A stretch of 64,000 nucleotides of DNA from Sporolactobacillus kofuensis (GCF_024125425.1 NZ_JAMXWN010000002.1:62001-126000), one strand, 5' to 3'; counted from the first letter of the stretch, positions 26,254 to 35,503 are shown. Numbers and translations are program-made. Notes: generated by a model from the letters alone, not told the origin.

Positions 26254-27018
26254 GTGAACGAAAAGGAACGATCAAGATATCTATTAAAAGTCATTCCTTG
26301 GATCATACCGCTACTATTGCTTATTTTCTGGCAGATATTTACTGCTAATGGATTCATTCCATCCAATGTATTTCCGAAGCCTTCAGACGTTATTCAAGCA
26401 TTTATTGAATTGATGAAGAATGGAGAATTGGAAAGTAATATTGGGATCAGTGCAGGTAGAGCCATTATCGGCTTTCTCATTGGTGGCGGCATAGGCTTCA
26501 TCTTTGGACTTTTTAATGGCCTATTTAAAGGCTTTTACTGGTTTACAGACTCCTCGATTCAAATGCTCCGTAACATTCCCCATCTTGCGGTATTGCCGCT
26601 TGTTATTGTCTGGTTTGGAGTTGGGGAGACAGGAAAGGTGTTCCTCGTAGCACTAGGGGTATTGTTTCCTATTTACATTAACACGCTACACGGTATCCGC
26701 TCCGTGGATCCAAAATTGATCGAAATGGGCAGGGTCTATGGATTGAATCGTTTTGCTCTTTTTACGAACATTATTCTTCCTGGGGCGCTATCATCTATTT
26801 TTGTAGGCATTCGCTATGCACTTGGTGTGATGTGGCTGACACTTATTGTTGCCGAGACTGTTGCGACCAATTCTGGTATCGGCTATATGGCTATGAATGC
26901 GCGTGACTTTATGCAAATGAACATTATTGTACTGAGCATTATTATTTATGCACTGCTTGGAAAAATATCGGATCTCATTGCAAAGTTGTTGGAGCAGCTC
27001 TTTTTAAAATGGGAATAA
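26254..27018 (+). CDS. ABC transporter permease, SsuC/TauC type
   Basis: This 254-residue permease starts at GTG 26254. It has six predicted membrane segments and the subfamily segments PSNVFPKPSDVIQAF, RNIPHLAVLPLVIVWFGVGETGKV and the EAA region KLIEMGRVYGLNRFALFTNIILPGALS. It completes the system with the genes at 23103 and 25071. It is followed by a terminator, so the M42 gene is probably transcribed separately. Confidence 0.9.
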   Translation: MNEKERSRYLLKVIPWIIPLLLLIFWQIFTANGFIPSNVFPKPSDVIQAFIELMKNGELESNIGISAGRAIIGFLIGGGIGFIFGLFNGLFKGFYWFTDSSIQMLRNIPHLAVLPLVIVWFGVGETGKVFLVALGVLFPIYINTLHGIRSVDPKLIEMGRVYGLNRFALFTNIILPGALSSIFVGIRYALGVMWLTLIVAETVATNSGIGYMAMNARDFMQMNIIVLSIIIYALLGKISDLIAKLLEQLFLKWE

Positions 27019-27033
27019 CACTAGGTATATAAT

Positions 27034-27070
27034 CGGGTGCACTGTCCATGGGACGGCATCCGGTTTTTTT
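27034..27070 (+). terminator. Intrinsic terminator after the SsuC-like gene
   Basis: CGGGTGCACTGTCC and GGACGGCATCCG pair imperfectly around ATG, followed by seven T. Confidence 0.75.
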
Positions 27071-27267
27071 ATACCATACAAAATTATTAAATCTTAAAAG
27101 ATTAGCGAAATTTAGCATAAGCGCGACGGTGTCTTCGAGAGACATAGCGAAGCCATAGATTGTACAGGATAGTCTTTCTAAATAATAAGTGAGAAGGGTT
27201 GAACAGAACTATTAATAAGACTTGTCTCAATGCAGTACAATGAATGATAGTAGAGGAGGGAAGACAA

Positions 27268-28341
27268 ATGGACAAGCAAAAGTCTTTAGACTTAATAGAA
27301 AAACTATCAAATGCGTATGGTGTCTCGGGATTTGAGGACGAAGTTGTACATATATTTTCAGAAGCGGTACAGGGCTTAGGTAAAGTTACTGAAGATACTA
27401 TGCGTAATGTGTATGTGGAGCGAAAGGGGAATAGTGGTCATCGGCCGGTCGTTCAGTTGGACGCTCATAGTGATGAAGTTGGATTCATGGTGCAGGCGAT
27501 CAAACCGAATGGGACGCTTCGTTTTGTAACGGTTGGTGGTTGGGCTGCTGTGAACATTCCAGCACATAAGGTACGCGTCCGCAATCGGGATGGGAGCTAT
27601 CTCCCCGCAGTAATCACGAGTACACCGCCACACTTTATGACTGCGGAGCAGCGCAAAAGTGTGCCACAGATTTCCGAAATGGCTATTGATGTTGGTGCGA
27701 CATCAGCTGAAGAAGTGAGAAATGATTTCAAAATTGATATCGGTGCTCCAGTGGTTCCAGATGTGGTTTTTGACTATTTGGAAGACAAGGGTTTACTCTT
27801 AGGTAAGGCGTTTGACAATCGTATTGGTACAGCATGTATGGTAGACATCTTGAATGAATTGAAGGATCAGGAACTTCATGTTGATCTCGTTGCTTCGCTA
27901 TCTGCTCAGGAAGAAGTCGGAGACCGAGGGGCACAGGTTACGGTACGGAAAATTCAACCGGATCTTTCGATTGTTCTTGAGGGACCGCCGGCGGATGATA
28001 CGTTCACACCGGATTATTTGATTCAGACTGGGATGAGGAGAGGACCGATGCTGCGTGATCTTGATACATCGATCATTGTCAATCCAAGGTTTCAGAAATA
28101 CTGTTTGGACAAGGCTGGTGCGCATGAAATCAAAGTGCAACGGGCAGTGCGAACAGGTGGCGGAAATGATGGTGCGGTGATTAACCTCTATCAGGGTGCA
28201 CCAACCGTGGTGATTGGCATTCCGGTTCGTTACGCGCATACCCCATACTGTTATGTAGCTTTTGAAGATTATGTTTCGACACTCAAACTCGTGACTGAGA
28301 TTCTAAAATCTTTGGATGCAGATGTGATTGGCGGGTTTTGA
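27268..28341 (+). CDS. M42 family glutamyl aminopeptidase/endoglucanase-like metallopeptidase
   Basis: This ~357-residue protein starts at ATG 27268 behind AGAGGAGGGA. It carries the M42 metal and catalytic residues in QLDAHSDEVGFMV (His, Asp), AFDNRIGT (Asp), SAQEEVGDRGA (Glu pair) and VRYAHTPYCYVAFEDY (His). These dodecameric TET-like aminopeptidases degrade short peptides in the cytoplasm. It stands after the SsuBAC-like system and before a convergent terminator. Confidence 0.9.
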   Translation: MDKQKSLDLIEKLSNAYGVSGFEDEVVHIFSEAVQGLGKVTEDTMRNVYVERKGNSGHRPVVQLDAHSDEVGFMVQAIKPNGTLRFVTVGGWAAVNIPAHKVRVRNRDGSYLPAVITSTPPHFMTAEQRKSVPQISEMAIDVGATSAEEVRNDFKIDIGAPVVPDVVFDYLEDKGLLLGKAFDNRIGTACMVDILNELKDQELHVDLVASLSAQEEVGDRGAQVTVRKIQPDLSIVLEGPPADDTFTPDYLIQTGMRRGPMLRDLDTSIIVNPRFQKYCLDKAGAHEIKVQRAVRTGGGNDGAVINLYQGAPTVVIGIPVRYAHTPYCYVAFEDYVSTLKLVTEILKSLDADVIGGF

Positions 28342-28395
28342 AGCTTTACCGACCATTTCATTGTTCGACGGCAGCCAATTTGGTTTCGATCACGA

Positions 28396-28515
28396 ATCAT
28401 CTAGTCGTTGCCGATCATCCATTGGGTCTTCATCGCGGATTATCCAGCCGTTGCAACGTTTTATTCGGCCGTTGATGTAGTTATCCCGAGCTTGAGCACG
28501 AATACTCCGGTTAAT
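28396..28515. repeat. Degenerate tandem sequence, period about 21 bp
   Basis: Between the M42 gene and the terminator the bases show ill-preserved repeats. ATCAT/ATTAT/TTATT/TTATC/ATACT cores begin at 28396, 28414, 28439, 28461, 28481 and 28502, and GTCGTTG/GCCGTTG recurs in the first, third and fourth units. Spacing is 18 to 25 bp. No coding frame is visible. Confidence 0.4.
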
Positions 28516-28535
28516 CAGATAATAGAAGATAAAAC

Positions 28536-28583
28536 AAAAAGATCCTGAGTCGACATTATTTTTGTCCGTTCAGGATCTTTTTT
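28536..28583. terminator. Bidirectional terminator between convergent genes
   Basis: AAAAAGATCCTGA (28536-28548) and TCAGGATCTTTTTT (28570-28583) form a long stem with A-run and T-run flanks, suitable for terminating both the M42 gene and the minus-strand amidase gene. Confidence 0.88.
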
Positions 28584-28604
28584 CACTAGTTATTAAACTA
28601 TATT

Positions 28605-30155
28605 TCATGAATGCTTCGATTGAGCGTTAAGTCCGACCGGTTGTTCATAAATGCCGTGTGTCATTGTTTCGAAAGCGTGAGCAGCACGTAAGATCGTTTC
28701 TTCTTCACCAACTCTTCCAATTAACATCATCCCAATTGGAAGTCCGTTTGTTGCTCCGCAGGGGACGTTTAATGCCGGATGCCCGGTGAGATCAAAAACA
28801 CCTGTGTTCGTGTCGACGCCAAAAGATAGATCAATGATTTCTTTAAGATCCGCATCAAAATCAGGAAGCTTTGTTGCTTTGTATGGTACTGTCGGCATGA
28901 TCAGTACATCAAACTTCTGGAATGCTTTATCGTATTCCTTTTTCAATTGACGAGCGAGATTCTGGGCTTTGGCATAGTATCGGCCGTGATATGCTTGTTG
29001 CATATATTCCCCGGTTAATATCGTTATTTTTGCCGCAGCTGAAAGATCATCTGCACGCGCAATCATTCCGCTCGAAAAAGCATCAAGCAACTGTGTCTGG
29101 TGGTATCCGCGCCAACTTGTCCCAAGTGCATTGCCTCTGAACATTTGCACAGTAGATCCCTCAGTATTAATAATATTAGACAGATGGATGCCTTCACGAT
29201 GCATGGGGATGGAGACGGATTCTACCGTTGCTCCGCATTGCTGAAAGGATTCAGCTGCCTCTCTGACTGTGAGATCTACATCCATTTCAGAAATCTGCCA
29301 TCTGAATCCTTCTTCAACAACACCAATGCGTAACCCCTTGGTATCACCGGTCAAGTATTGTGAATAGTTCTTCGATTGAAGATCATACTGGCGAGGGTCA
29401 AGTCCGTCGGGCCCTGCAATCACCTCAAGAAGCAGAGCAATGTCTTCAACAGTCCGCGCCATTGGTCCTACATGGTCTAAGGTGACATCGACGGGAAAAA
29501 TTCCCGTGAATGGAACGAGACCCCAAGAGGGTTTTAAGCCAAGAATGCCGCACCAAGAGCTTGGCATACGAATCGAACCGGTTTGATCACATCCGATAGC
29601 CATATCAACGTCACCGCTCGCAACTAAAGCAGCACTTCCGCTTGATGAACCTCCGGCAGAATAAGCGGTGTTGTGCGGATTAAGTACAGGTCCAGTGTCT
29701 GAAGTAAAACTACTGCAATCGCAGCAAAGACTCTCGCAAACAGCTTTTCCTTTTATTTTTCCTCCCTCATCAAGAATTCTGGAGACGATGGTTGCATCGA
29801 TTTGGGGGATAAATCCTTCCAGCACCTTGGTTCCATTCATCATCGGCACTCCGGCTACGCTGATATTGTCTTTTAACGCGATCCGTTTGCCGGATAATTT
29901 TCCGGTTTCAGCATGATCAATTTCAGTTTTCCAATACCATGCGTTGAGTGGGTTTTCCTCTTTGGTTGGGCGATGTCCAGGCGTGCGTTTATAGTTAACT
30001 GGAAGATCTGGTTCAACCATATGATCTACATGCATGTAGGACTCCAAGAAACTTTCATTAATCATTTCTTGATAGGCTTTGAGTTCCTCATCATCCATAG
30101 ATAGGTGATACATTGTGGTAATCTTTTTCAACGAATCAAGATCAGGCTTTCGCAT
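28605..30155 (-). CDS. Amidase-signature enzyme (AtzF/amidase family) with helical N-terminal extension
   Basis: This 516-residue amidase-signature protein has a Ser-cisSer-Lys triad readable as Lys95 (ALKDNI), Ser171 (GGSSSGS) and Ser194 (DQTGSIR). About 55 helical residues precede the core, as in larger amidases acting on bulky or polymeric amides. It likely hydrolyses a carboxamide to acid and ammonia. Downstream on the same strand of a permease and a formamidase, it forms an amide-utilisation cluster, though a terminator separates it from the permease. Confidence 0.88.
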   Translation of the reverse strand: MRKPDLDSLKKITTMYHLSMDDEELKAYQEMINESFLESYMHVDHMVEPDLPVNYKRTPGHRPTKEENPLNAWYWKTEIDHAETGKLSGKRIALKDNISVAGVPMMNGTKVLEGFIPQIDATIVSRILDEGGKIKGKAVCESLCCDCSSFTSDTGPVLNPHNTAYSAGGSSSGSAALVASGDVDMAIGCDQTGSIRMPSSWCGILGLKPSWGLVPFTGIFPVDVTLDHVGPMARTVEDIALLLEVIAGPDGLDPRQYDLQSKNYSQYLTGDTKGLRIGVVEEGFRWQISEMDVDLTVREAAESFQQCGATVESVSIPMHREGIHLSNIINTEGSTVQMFRGNALGTSWRGYHQTQLLDAFSSGMIARADDLSAAAKITILTGEYMQQAYHGRYYAKAQNLARQLKKEYDKAFQKFDVLIMPTVPYKATKLPDFDADLKEIIDLSFGVDTNTGVFDLTGHPALNVPCGATNGLPIGMMLIGRVGEEETILRAAHAFETMTHGIYEQPVGLNAQSKHS

Positions 30156-30184
30156 ATGCAGAACCTCCTCGGCATTATTTTCTA

Positions 30185-30225
30185 ATTAAAAAACACAAAC
30201 CGGGCGACTTGTCCGATTTGTGTTC
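30185..30225 (-). terminator. Terminator after the APC permease
   Basis: Read on the minus strand, AACACAAATCGG.. pairs with ..CCGGTTTGTGTT and is followed by TTTTTAATT. It lies between permease and amidase genes and would reduce read-through into the amidase. Confidence 0.7.
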
Positions 30226-30236
30226 GGGTTAATAAT

Positions 30237-31601
30237 TTAGGATAAGTCATCGGAAATCTTGGTATCTTTACCGAAGATTTTTAAAAAGATTAAATAGATA
30301 ATGCCGATGGCTAACCACGAAAAGCCCAGTGTTTTGGCAAGTGAATCCAGATTCCACCAAACAAATCCGATAATGAGAAATCCGATCAGCGGCATGACGA
30401 GATATCTGAAATACTGTTTGCTTTTCTTCTTTCTTAAGTAAAAGTTCATCACTGCAAGATGCAAAATCAGAAATGAGGTCAGCGCCCCAAAATTGACAAC
30501 AGATGCTAACTTTCCAATCTGTGAAGAAAAAATTGTTGTCACAACAAGTGAGACAATCGCAACAAGTAGTGTGCTGATGTAAGGAGTCTTATACTTTGGA
30601 TGAACTTTCGCAAGAATATGCGGCAGTTTACGATCACGCGCCATACTGTAGAGAATACGGGAGATTGCAGTCTGTGCAACCAACGCATCGGCAATACCCC
30701 ATGATACTGCGGTCGCCACAATGGTCATGACCTTGAGCCAATTACCGCCTGCGATACCCGCTACTTGATAAAATGCAGTGTCCGGATTTTTAAACGCATT
30801 GTAATTCGGAAACACCAGCGCAGCAACCCAAGTCTGGATAATAAAGAGCACACCAACGATTATGAGTGAAAAAATCGTTGCACGGCCAACTGCTTTCCTT
30901 CCCCCCTTAGATTCCTCGGATAACGTAGAGATGGCATCAAAGCCGAGAAAGCTAAGGACGGCAATGGAAACAGCACCCATGACGGTCGGTAATGAAAATT
31001 GGCTGGAATTATACAACGGTTTGATGGTAAATGTTGCTCCATTTACGTGTTCAACAATTGCCGTTATACCTGCAAAAAGAAAAATGGTTAAAACAATGAA
31101 CTCCAGAATAAGGATGATCTTATTTGTTTTCGCTGTGAACGCAATACCACGAATGTTAATGACTGTGTTAAAACCAATGAAAATAATGAGCCAAACCAAG
31201 ACGGGAATTTGCGGGACAATATCAGCAAGTGCCACGGCACTAACTAAATAGAGTAGAGCAGGAATGAATATATAGTCTAAGAGAATGAGCCATCCTGCAA
31301 TGAAGCCGACATTATCGTTAATCCCTCTTTGTGCATAGGAATAGACCGACCCGGCAATTGGTATTGCTGAAGACATCTTAGAATAACTTAAGGCTGTAAA
31401 CAGCATTCCGATCATACCAATTGCATACGCAAGAGCGACCATCCCGTGGGATCCAATGGCGATCTGGCCGTAAATACCGAAAGGTGCAATCGGGACCATA
31501 AAGATCAATCCATAGATAAGCAAATCGCCAAAAGATAACGCGCGATTTAGTTCTTGTTTATAGCCAAATTCTTGTTTTCCAGTAATATTGGATTCAGTCA
31601 T
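30237..31601 (-). CDS. APC superfamily amino acid/amine permease
   Basis: This 454-residue protein has about 12 membrane helices. The APC signature is in TM1 (ALSFGDLLIYGLIFMVPIAPFGIYG) and the TM6 region has AVLSFLGFDAISTLSEES. It resembles the PuuP/YhdG-type branch that imports amino acids or polyamines. It is cotranscribed with the formamidase gene (20-nt gap), so the cargo may be an amide or an amine-containing compound whose processing releases formamide or acetamide. Confidence 0.87.
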   Translation of the reverse strand: MTESNITGKQEFGYKQELNRALSFGDLLIYGLIFMVPIAPFGIYGQIAIGSHGMVALAYAIGMIGMLFTALSYSKMSSAIPIAGSVYSYAQRGINDNVGFIAGWLILLDYIFIPALLYLVSAVALADIVPQIPVLVWLIIFIGFNTVINIRGIAFTAKTNKIILILEFIVLTIFLFAGITAIVEHVNGATFTIKPLYNSSQFSLPTVMGAVSIAVLSFLGFDAISTLSEESKGGRKAVGRATIFSLIIVGVLFIIQTWVAALVFPNYNAFKNPDTAFYQVAGIAGGNWLKVMTIVATAVSWGIADALVAQTAISRILYSMARDRKLPHILAKVHPKYKTPYISTLLVAIVSLVVTTIFSSQIGKLASVVNFGALTSFLILHLAVMNFYLRKKKSKQYFRYLVMPLIGFLIIGFVWWNLDSLAKTLGFSWLAIGIIYLIFLKIFGKDTKISDDLS

Positions 31602-31621
31602 GATTTATTCTCACCTCAGAT

Positions 31622-32524
31622 TTAGATTGATTGAATGTCATAGGCATTAAGAAACCATCTAGGAACAAGGAAGCGTGCCGTTAACTTTGGATCAACAATT
31701 TGGGAAATCTGAGCATTGCCGATCGCACTCATCAACATGGTTAGATCTCCAAGGCTTAAATCCGTACGCGGAGATAGAAAATCAATCATTTCTTCAACAC
31801 TTACTTTCGCAGCTTCGTCCAATGTGTCCTTTGACACAATCATTGCGATGCCCGCATTGTTCGAAATCATTGGATAATGAATGGACAGGTCGTCCCTTAT
31901 TTCGAAATGAACCGTCGCTGATCCGGAAATTTCCACACCAGAAACGCCAATTTCTCCATCACCCATCGCCGCGTGCATGTCGCCTAAACCAAAGAGTGCA
32001 CCTGGATGAAAAATAGGAAAATAAAGAGTGGTCCCCTCTGTGATTAGCGTGGTATCCATATTTCCACCATGTTCGCCAGGTGTGCCACAGTTCACTGCAC
32101 CTTCCTTAGGCGCGACGCCAATGACCCCAATCATTTTATTGAAAGGAATTTTTATCTTGTCATTAAAGAGTACATGTTCTTCCTCAATGGGAGCGATCTT
32201 GAATTGGAGCCCATCGAGTCTGTGGCCCATCGTACCCAAATCTTTTCCAGTCGACAAGACACCTTTACTTTTTACATCAATTTTGTCAATGTGGACGGCC
32301 AATGTTTTTCCTGGTGTGGCCCCATTAATAAAAATCGGACCTGTAGCAGGATTGATTCTGTTCCAATCAATTGCGCCAAAATCTGTATCTTCCGAGATAA
32401 TTTGATCCTCAAAGCAGTCATACGTTTCAATTGTCACTGGCTCTCCCGGATCGACACTGGCCACAGGACTATTATCCTTACTGAACGCATAAATTGGTGT
32501 TCCTTTTTTAATGGTTGTCACCAT
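31622..32524 (-). CDS. Acetamidase/formamidase family protein (FmdA/AmdA)
   Basis: This 300-residue protein has family hallmarks NPATGPIFINGATPGKTLAVHI, GVIGVAPKEGAVNCGTPGEHGGNMD, FPIFHPGALFGLGDMHAAMGDGE and the acidic metal-binding residues in them. It hydrolyses formamide or acetamide to ammonia and acid. RBS TTAGGGGGTG precedes the ATG. It is first gene of the permease unit and directly follows the two-component/SSS operon on the same strand. Confidence 0.92.
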   Translation of the reverse strand: MVTTIKKGTPIYAFSKDNSPVASVDPGEPVTIETYDCFEDQIISEDTDFGAIDWNRINPATGPIFINGATPGKTLAVHIDKIDVKSKGVLSTGKDLGTMGHRLDGLQFKIAPIEEEHVLFNDKIKIPFNKMIGVIGVAPKEGAVNCGTPGEHGGNMDTTLITEGTTLYFPIFHPGALFGLGDMHAAMGDGEIGVSGVEISGSATVHFEIRDDLSIHYPMISNNAGIAMIVSKDTLDEAAKVSVEEMIDFLSPRTDLSLGDLTMLMSAIGNAQISQIVDPKLTARFLVPRWFLNAYDIQSI

Positions 32525-32614
32525 CGATGCACCCCCTAATCGTTGTTGTTTCTAGTATAAAATGATGGGTGCTTGCAATTTTATAAAAAAATGTTCAATT
32601 TTTATAATAATCTA

Positions 32615-33988
32615 TTATTTATGTAAGAACTTCTGACATAAAAGTAGAAATAATTGAAGGCTAAGGCTGACGGAGAAACTCCAAAACAAATCTGCAAGAA
32701 GGGAAGAAGGCTGCGTAAATAGGCACAATCCTGTCAAAAATCCAATGGTCAAAGGAAGTAGCCTCAATACAGTAATCTTCTGTTTGGAGAGCATGATCAA
32801 AGAATACGTGGGAATCGAGACAATACAGAGCAATGAAAAAAGTTTAATGCATGTGAAAAGGAACGTATGCGTGGGTCGCAGAACAATGAACAGGAGTAAA
32901 AGCAATCCACAAGAGGTGAGATAAATGCCTCTGAACAATTTAGGATTCTCTTTTTGTTCTGTATGCAGAGCTAATACACATGCATCGATGATTGATTTTA
33001 GACTTACAAAAGCACTCATCAGACCTATGGAGAGAAGTGCCATGATTAATAAGTAAGCAAAAAAAGGAGCATGGTGTGACAACGTATGAAGCATTTGATT
33101 TACAGAGGACGTATGGTCGGGTTGAGAACTGAGTACAAAGACAACAATCATCATCAAGGTCATAAGGAGACTTGTAAAACAAAAGGAGGTACAACTATAA
33201 ATGGTCTTGATTCTATTTTCTTTCATGGAGAAATTAATATGCCAGAGTGATAAATTGGTCAGGAGATAGCCAACGTAAACAAAGAGGATTGCCAAGAACC
33301 AAAGACTAACATGGCTTACTTTGGGAAAAGTGATCGTGCTCACTGGCGACTGCATCCTCATCCAGTTGTTATAGATTGAATAAATGCCATTCGTGAGATA
33401 GGTATAGAGCAGTAAGCAGATTAAGACGAAAAAGGAGAAGATCATCATTACTCTGCTCACCCTGACAAGCACCGACAGGCCACCGGCAATTGCATAAACA
33501 TAGGCTAGAAAGAGTAACGAAATAAAGATTACTCCTCTAGATACTTGAAATAAGTAAGAGATTGAAAGCGTCATCCACGTTATTTCAGCGAAAAATGCAA
33601 AAAAAGCAATGCTCGCCATGATAAACAGGATGCCATAAAAGGCGATTCGGCTGCTCTTTGCCTTAAAATAAGTCAGTGGGGTTTGATTCGGATTATTCAG
33701 ATGCGTCGAGATTGCAGAATGAATCCACTTTTCATAGAGAACAGTAATAGGGAAAAGGATTGTGCAGAGTAGTACACCCAAAGTCAAATTGTGACGGGAA
33801 ATAAATTGAAAAGCAATGAGAATCATGAACCCCTTAACTAAATGAGCGAGCAATAGTGGCGCACTTTCACTAAGACCCAATTTTGATGTGCTTTGTACAT
33901 ATTCAGAAATCGATTTGACTTTATTAAGATAGGGAAGAACAAAAATTAAAAGAAATAGAAAAGGGACAAATAGGTTAATCTCATTCAT
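32615..33988 (-). CDS. SSS (SLC5)-like multi-pass membrane protein, possible transporter-type sensor
   Basis: This ~457-residue protein starts at ATG 33988, inside the end of the response-regulator gene. A longer frame to 34084 only duplicates that gene in another frame. It has twelve to thirteen hydrophobic helices. AYAIAGGLSVLVRVSRVMM and LLSIGLMSAFVSLKSIIDA correspond to the TM6 and TM9 regions of sodium/solute symporters, though key polar residues are not clearly kept. It could transport the inducer or sense it for the kinase that lacks an input domain. Confidence 0.7.
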   Translation of the reverse strand: MNEINLFVPFLFLLIFVLPYLNKVKSISEYVQSTSKLGLSESAPLLLAHLVKGFMILIAFQFISRHNLTLGVLLCTILFPITVLYEKWIHSAISTHLNNPNQTPLTYFKAKSSRIAFYGILFIMASIAFFAFFAEITWMTLSISYLFQVSRGVIFISLLFLAYVYAIAGGLSVLVRVSRVMMIFSFFVLICLLLYTYLTNGIYSIYNNWMRMQSPVSTITFPKVSHVSLWFLAILFVYVGYLLTNLSLWHINFSMKENRIKTIYSCTSFCFTSLLMTLMMIVVFVLSSQPDHTSSVNQMLHTLSHHAPFFAYLLIMALLSIGLMSAFVSLKSIIDACVLALHTEQKENPKLFRGIYLTSCGLLLLLFIVLRPTHTFLFTCIKLFSLLCIVSIPTYSLIMLSKQKITVLRLLPLTIGFLTGLCLFTQPSSLLADLFWSFSVSLSLQLFLLLCQKFLHK

Positions 33989-34694
33989 CTTGGGCCTCAA
34001 ACTGTTCATTCTTGTATTGTGTTGGTGTCTTATTTTCATGTTTTTTAAAAGAATTAGTAAAGTAATTCTGACTTGAGAATCCAACCATGTCGGAGATGTA
34101 TTGAAAGGAGTACTCCGGATGATTGGTCATTAATTGCTTTGCTTTATTAATTCTGATTTTAGACAAATAGTCATTATATGAGAGATGCAGCTCATCATTA
34201 AATTTCTTGCTCAGGTAATTCGGCGATACATGAATAAAGTCAGCAACATCCTGTAGATGCACATTGTGATCATAATGTTTATGCAAATAGTTCAGTGCTT
34301 TTCGTAGTGAAGGTGTTACCGAATGACTATTAATTTGTTCTTCGTAAAGATCGAGCAGTTCGTAAAGTTCTTCTTGAATAATGGGTTTTACGATGTAATC
34401 CATAACATTTAATTTAATCGCTCGCTTGGCATAGTCAAAATTTTGGTAGGCGGTGACAATGATGATCTTGACGTGTTTATGGATCGTCTTCAGATGTTCC
34501 GCAAGATCCAGGCCTGATTCACCACGAAGATGTATATCGATCAAAGCTAATCCAATCGCGTTTTCTTCAGCAATCTTCAATGCATCTTTTCGATCTTCTG
34601 CCATAATGAGATGCCAATGAGGGTATCGCGAATAGATTAATTGGCTGAGTTGTTCGAGTTCCAAATATTCATCATCTACGATCAATACGTTCAT
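33981..34694 (-). CDS. Response regulator with AraC-type DNA-binding domain (YesN-like)
   Basis: This ~237-residue protein starts at MNVLIVDDEY (34694), two bases after the kinase stop. The receiver has acidic pocket DDE and phospho-acceptor Asp53 in LIDIHLRGESG, with conserved Lys in YIVKPI. An AraC HTH pair covers about 135-237 (VADFIHVSPNYLSKKFN..., ISDMVGFSSQNYFTNSFKKH). It probably activates nearby amide or transport genes once phosphorylated. Confidence 0.93.
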   Translation of the reverse strand: MNVLIVDDEYLELEQLSQLIYSRYPHWHLIMAEDRKDALKIAEENAIGLALIDIHLRGESGLDLAEHLKTIHKHVKIIIVTAYQNFDYAKRAIKLNVMDYIVKPIIQEELYELLDLYEEQINSHSVTPSLRKALNYLHKHYDHNVHLQDVADFIHVSPNYLSKKFNDELHLSYNDYLSKIRINKAKQLMTNHPEYSFQYISDMVGFSSQNYFTNSFKKHENKTPTQYKNEQFEAQDE

Positions 34695-34696
34695 GT

Positions 34697-35434
34697 TTAA
34701 TCCTCCACAATCATATATGGCCAAATCACTCTTGCTACGGTTTCCTCATCTTTAATTCGGGTTATGCTCACTTCCGTAAATAAATCGAAAATGAGATTCA
34801 ATCGTTTTCGGATATTTTCCAGCCCAATCCCATGTTCCGCTTGAAGATCCAACTGCTTGTCTCCATTATCGATCACGCGCAGTTCCACCCAGTTTCCGAT
34901 CCGTTGAAGAATGATTGTCAGTTTCATGACGCCCTCTTTTTCTTCGAGAGCGTGTTTGAACGCATTCTCAACCAGAATTTGCAACGTATAGGGTGGGATG
35001 CCTGTTGTCAGTTCAGATTGCTCCACTTGTACAGAGATTTGAAGTTTTTTCCCAAACCTCAGTTTTTGAATATAGAAGTAGTTTTTGACTTGATCTAGTT
35101 CCTCATGGAATGGAATAAGGTCCTTTTTATCTGTATATTTGTAGCGCAAATATTTTGAAAAGCTTTCAATGCTTTCTACCAATATATTTTTTCTATCTAA
35201 ACGGGCAAGCGATAAAATGACATTCAATGTATTGAACATAAAGTGCGGTTGTATTTGCCTGCTCAGCTGCAATAATTCACTTTCCTGAAGCTTATTTTGC
35301 AAATGTGCCTTTGTATTCTCTAATTCAAGAAAATTAATTTCCTTCTCAATCACCGGTGATGAGAGGAGGAAGAAAAGGGAGAGAATACTCACCAATACAC
35401 TTGTAAAAACCAAGCCTTCAAAAAGATAGAACAT
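34697..35434 (-). CDS. Histidine kinase, LytS/YesM-type catalytic part with one membrane helix and no input domain
   Basis: This 245-residue kinase has one N-terminal membrane segment (about 5-26), a short coiled linker, and the His_kinase motif QIQPHFMFNTLN with phospho-acceptor His64. The HATPase domain has ILVENAFKHAL and HGIGLENIRKRL. There is no extracellular loop, PAS or 5TMR domain, so signal input must come from elsewhere, plausibly the SSS-like protein of the same operon. Confidence 0.92.
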   Translation of the reverse strand: MFYLFEGLVFTSVLVSILSLFFLLSSPVIEKEINFLELENTKAHLQNKLQESELLQLSRQIQPHFMFNTLNVILSLARLDRKNILVESIESFSKYLRYKYTDKKDLIPFHEELDQVKNYFYIQKLRFGKKLQISVQVEQSELTTGIPPYTLQILVENAFKHALEEKEGVMKLTIILQRIGNWVELRVIDNGDKQLDLQAEHGIGLENIRKRLNLIFDLFTEVSITRIKDEETVARVIWPYMIVED

Positions 35435-35503
35435 ATTTAATCCCTCATTTTAATCGTAAATCTCAATCTGGTCTTGCTGCGTATTTTGAGCCTTTCTTCG
35501 AGC

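Noticed and set aside
23103-27018. Naming the ABC system ssuABC (sulfonate uptake)
   Set aside because: There is no desulfonating monooxygenase or sulfur regulation, and peptidase genes are interleaved, so only the fold family is supported.
33989-34084. Longer N-terminus for the SSS-like protein
   Set aside because: It would extend into the response-regulator coding sequence. ATG 33988 gives a normal hydrophobic N-terminus and the overlap typical of coupled genes.
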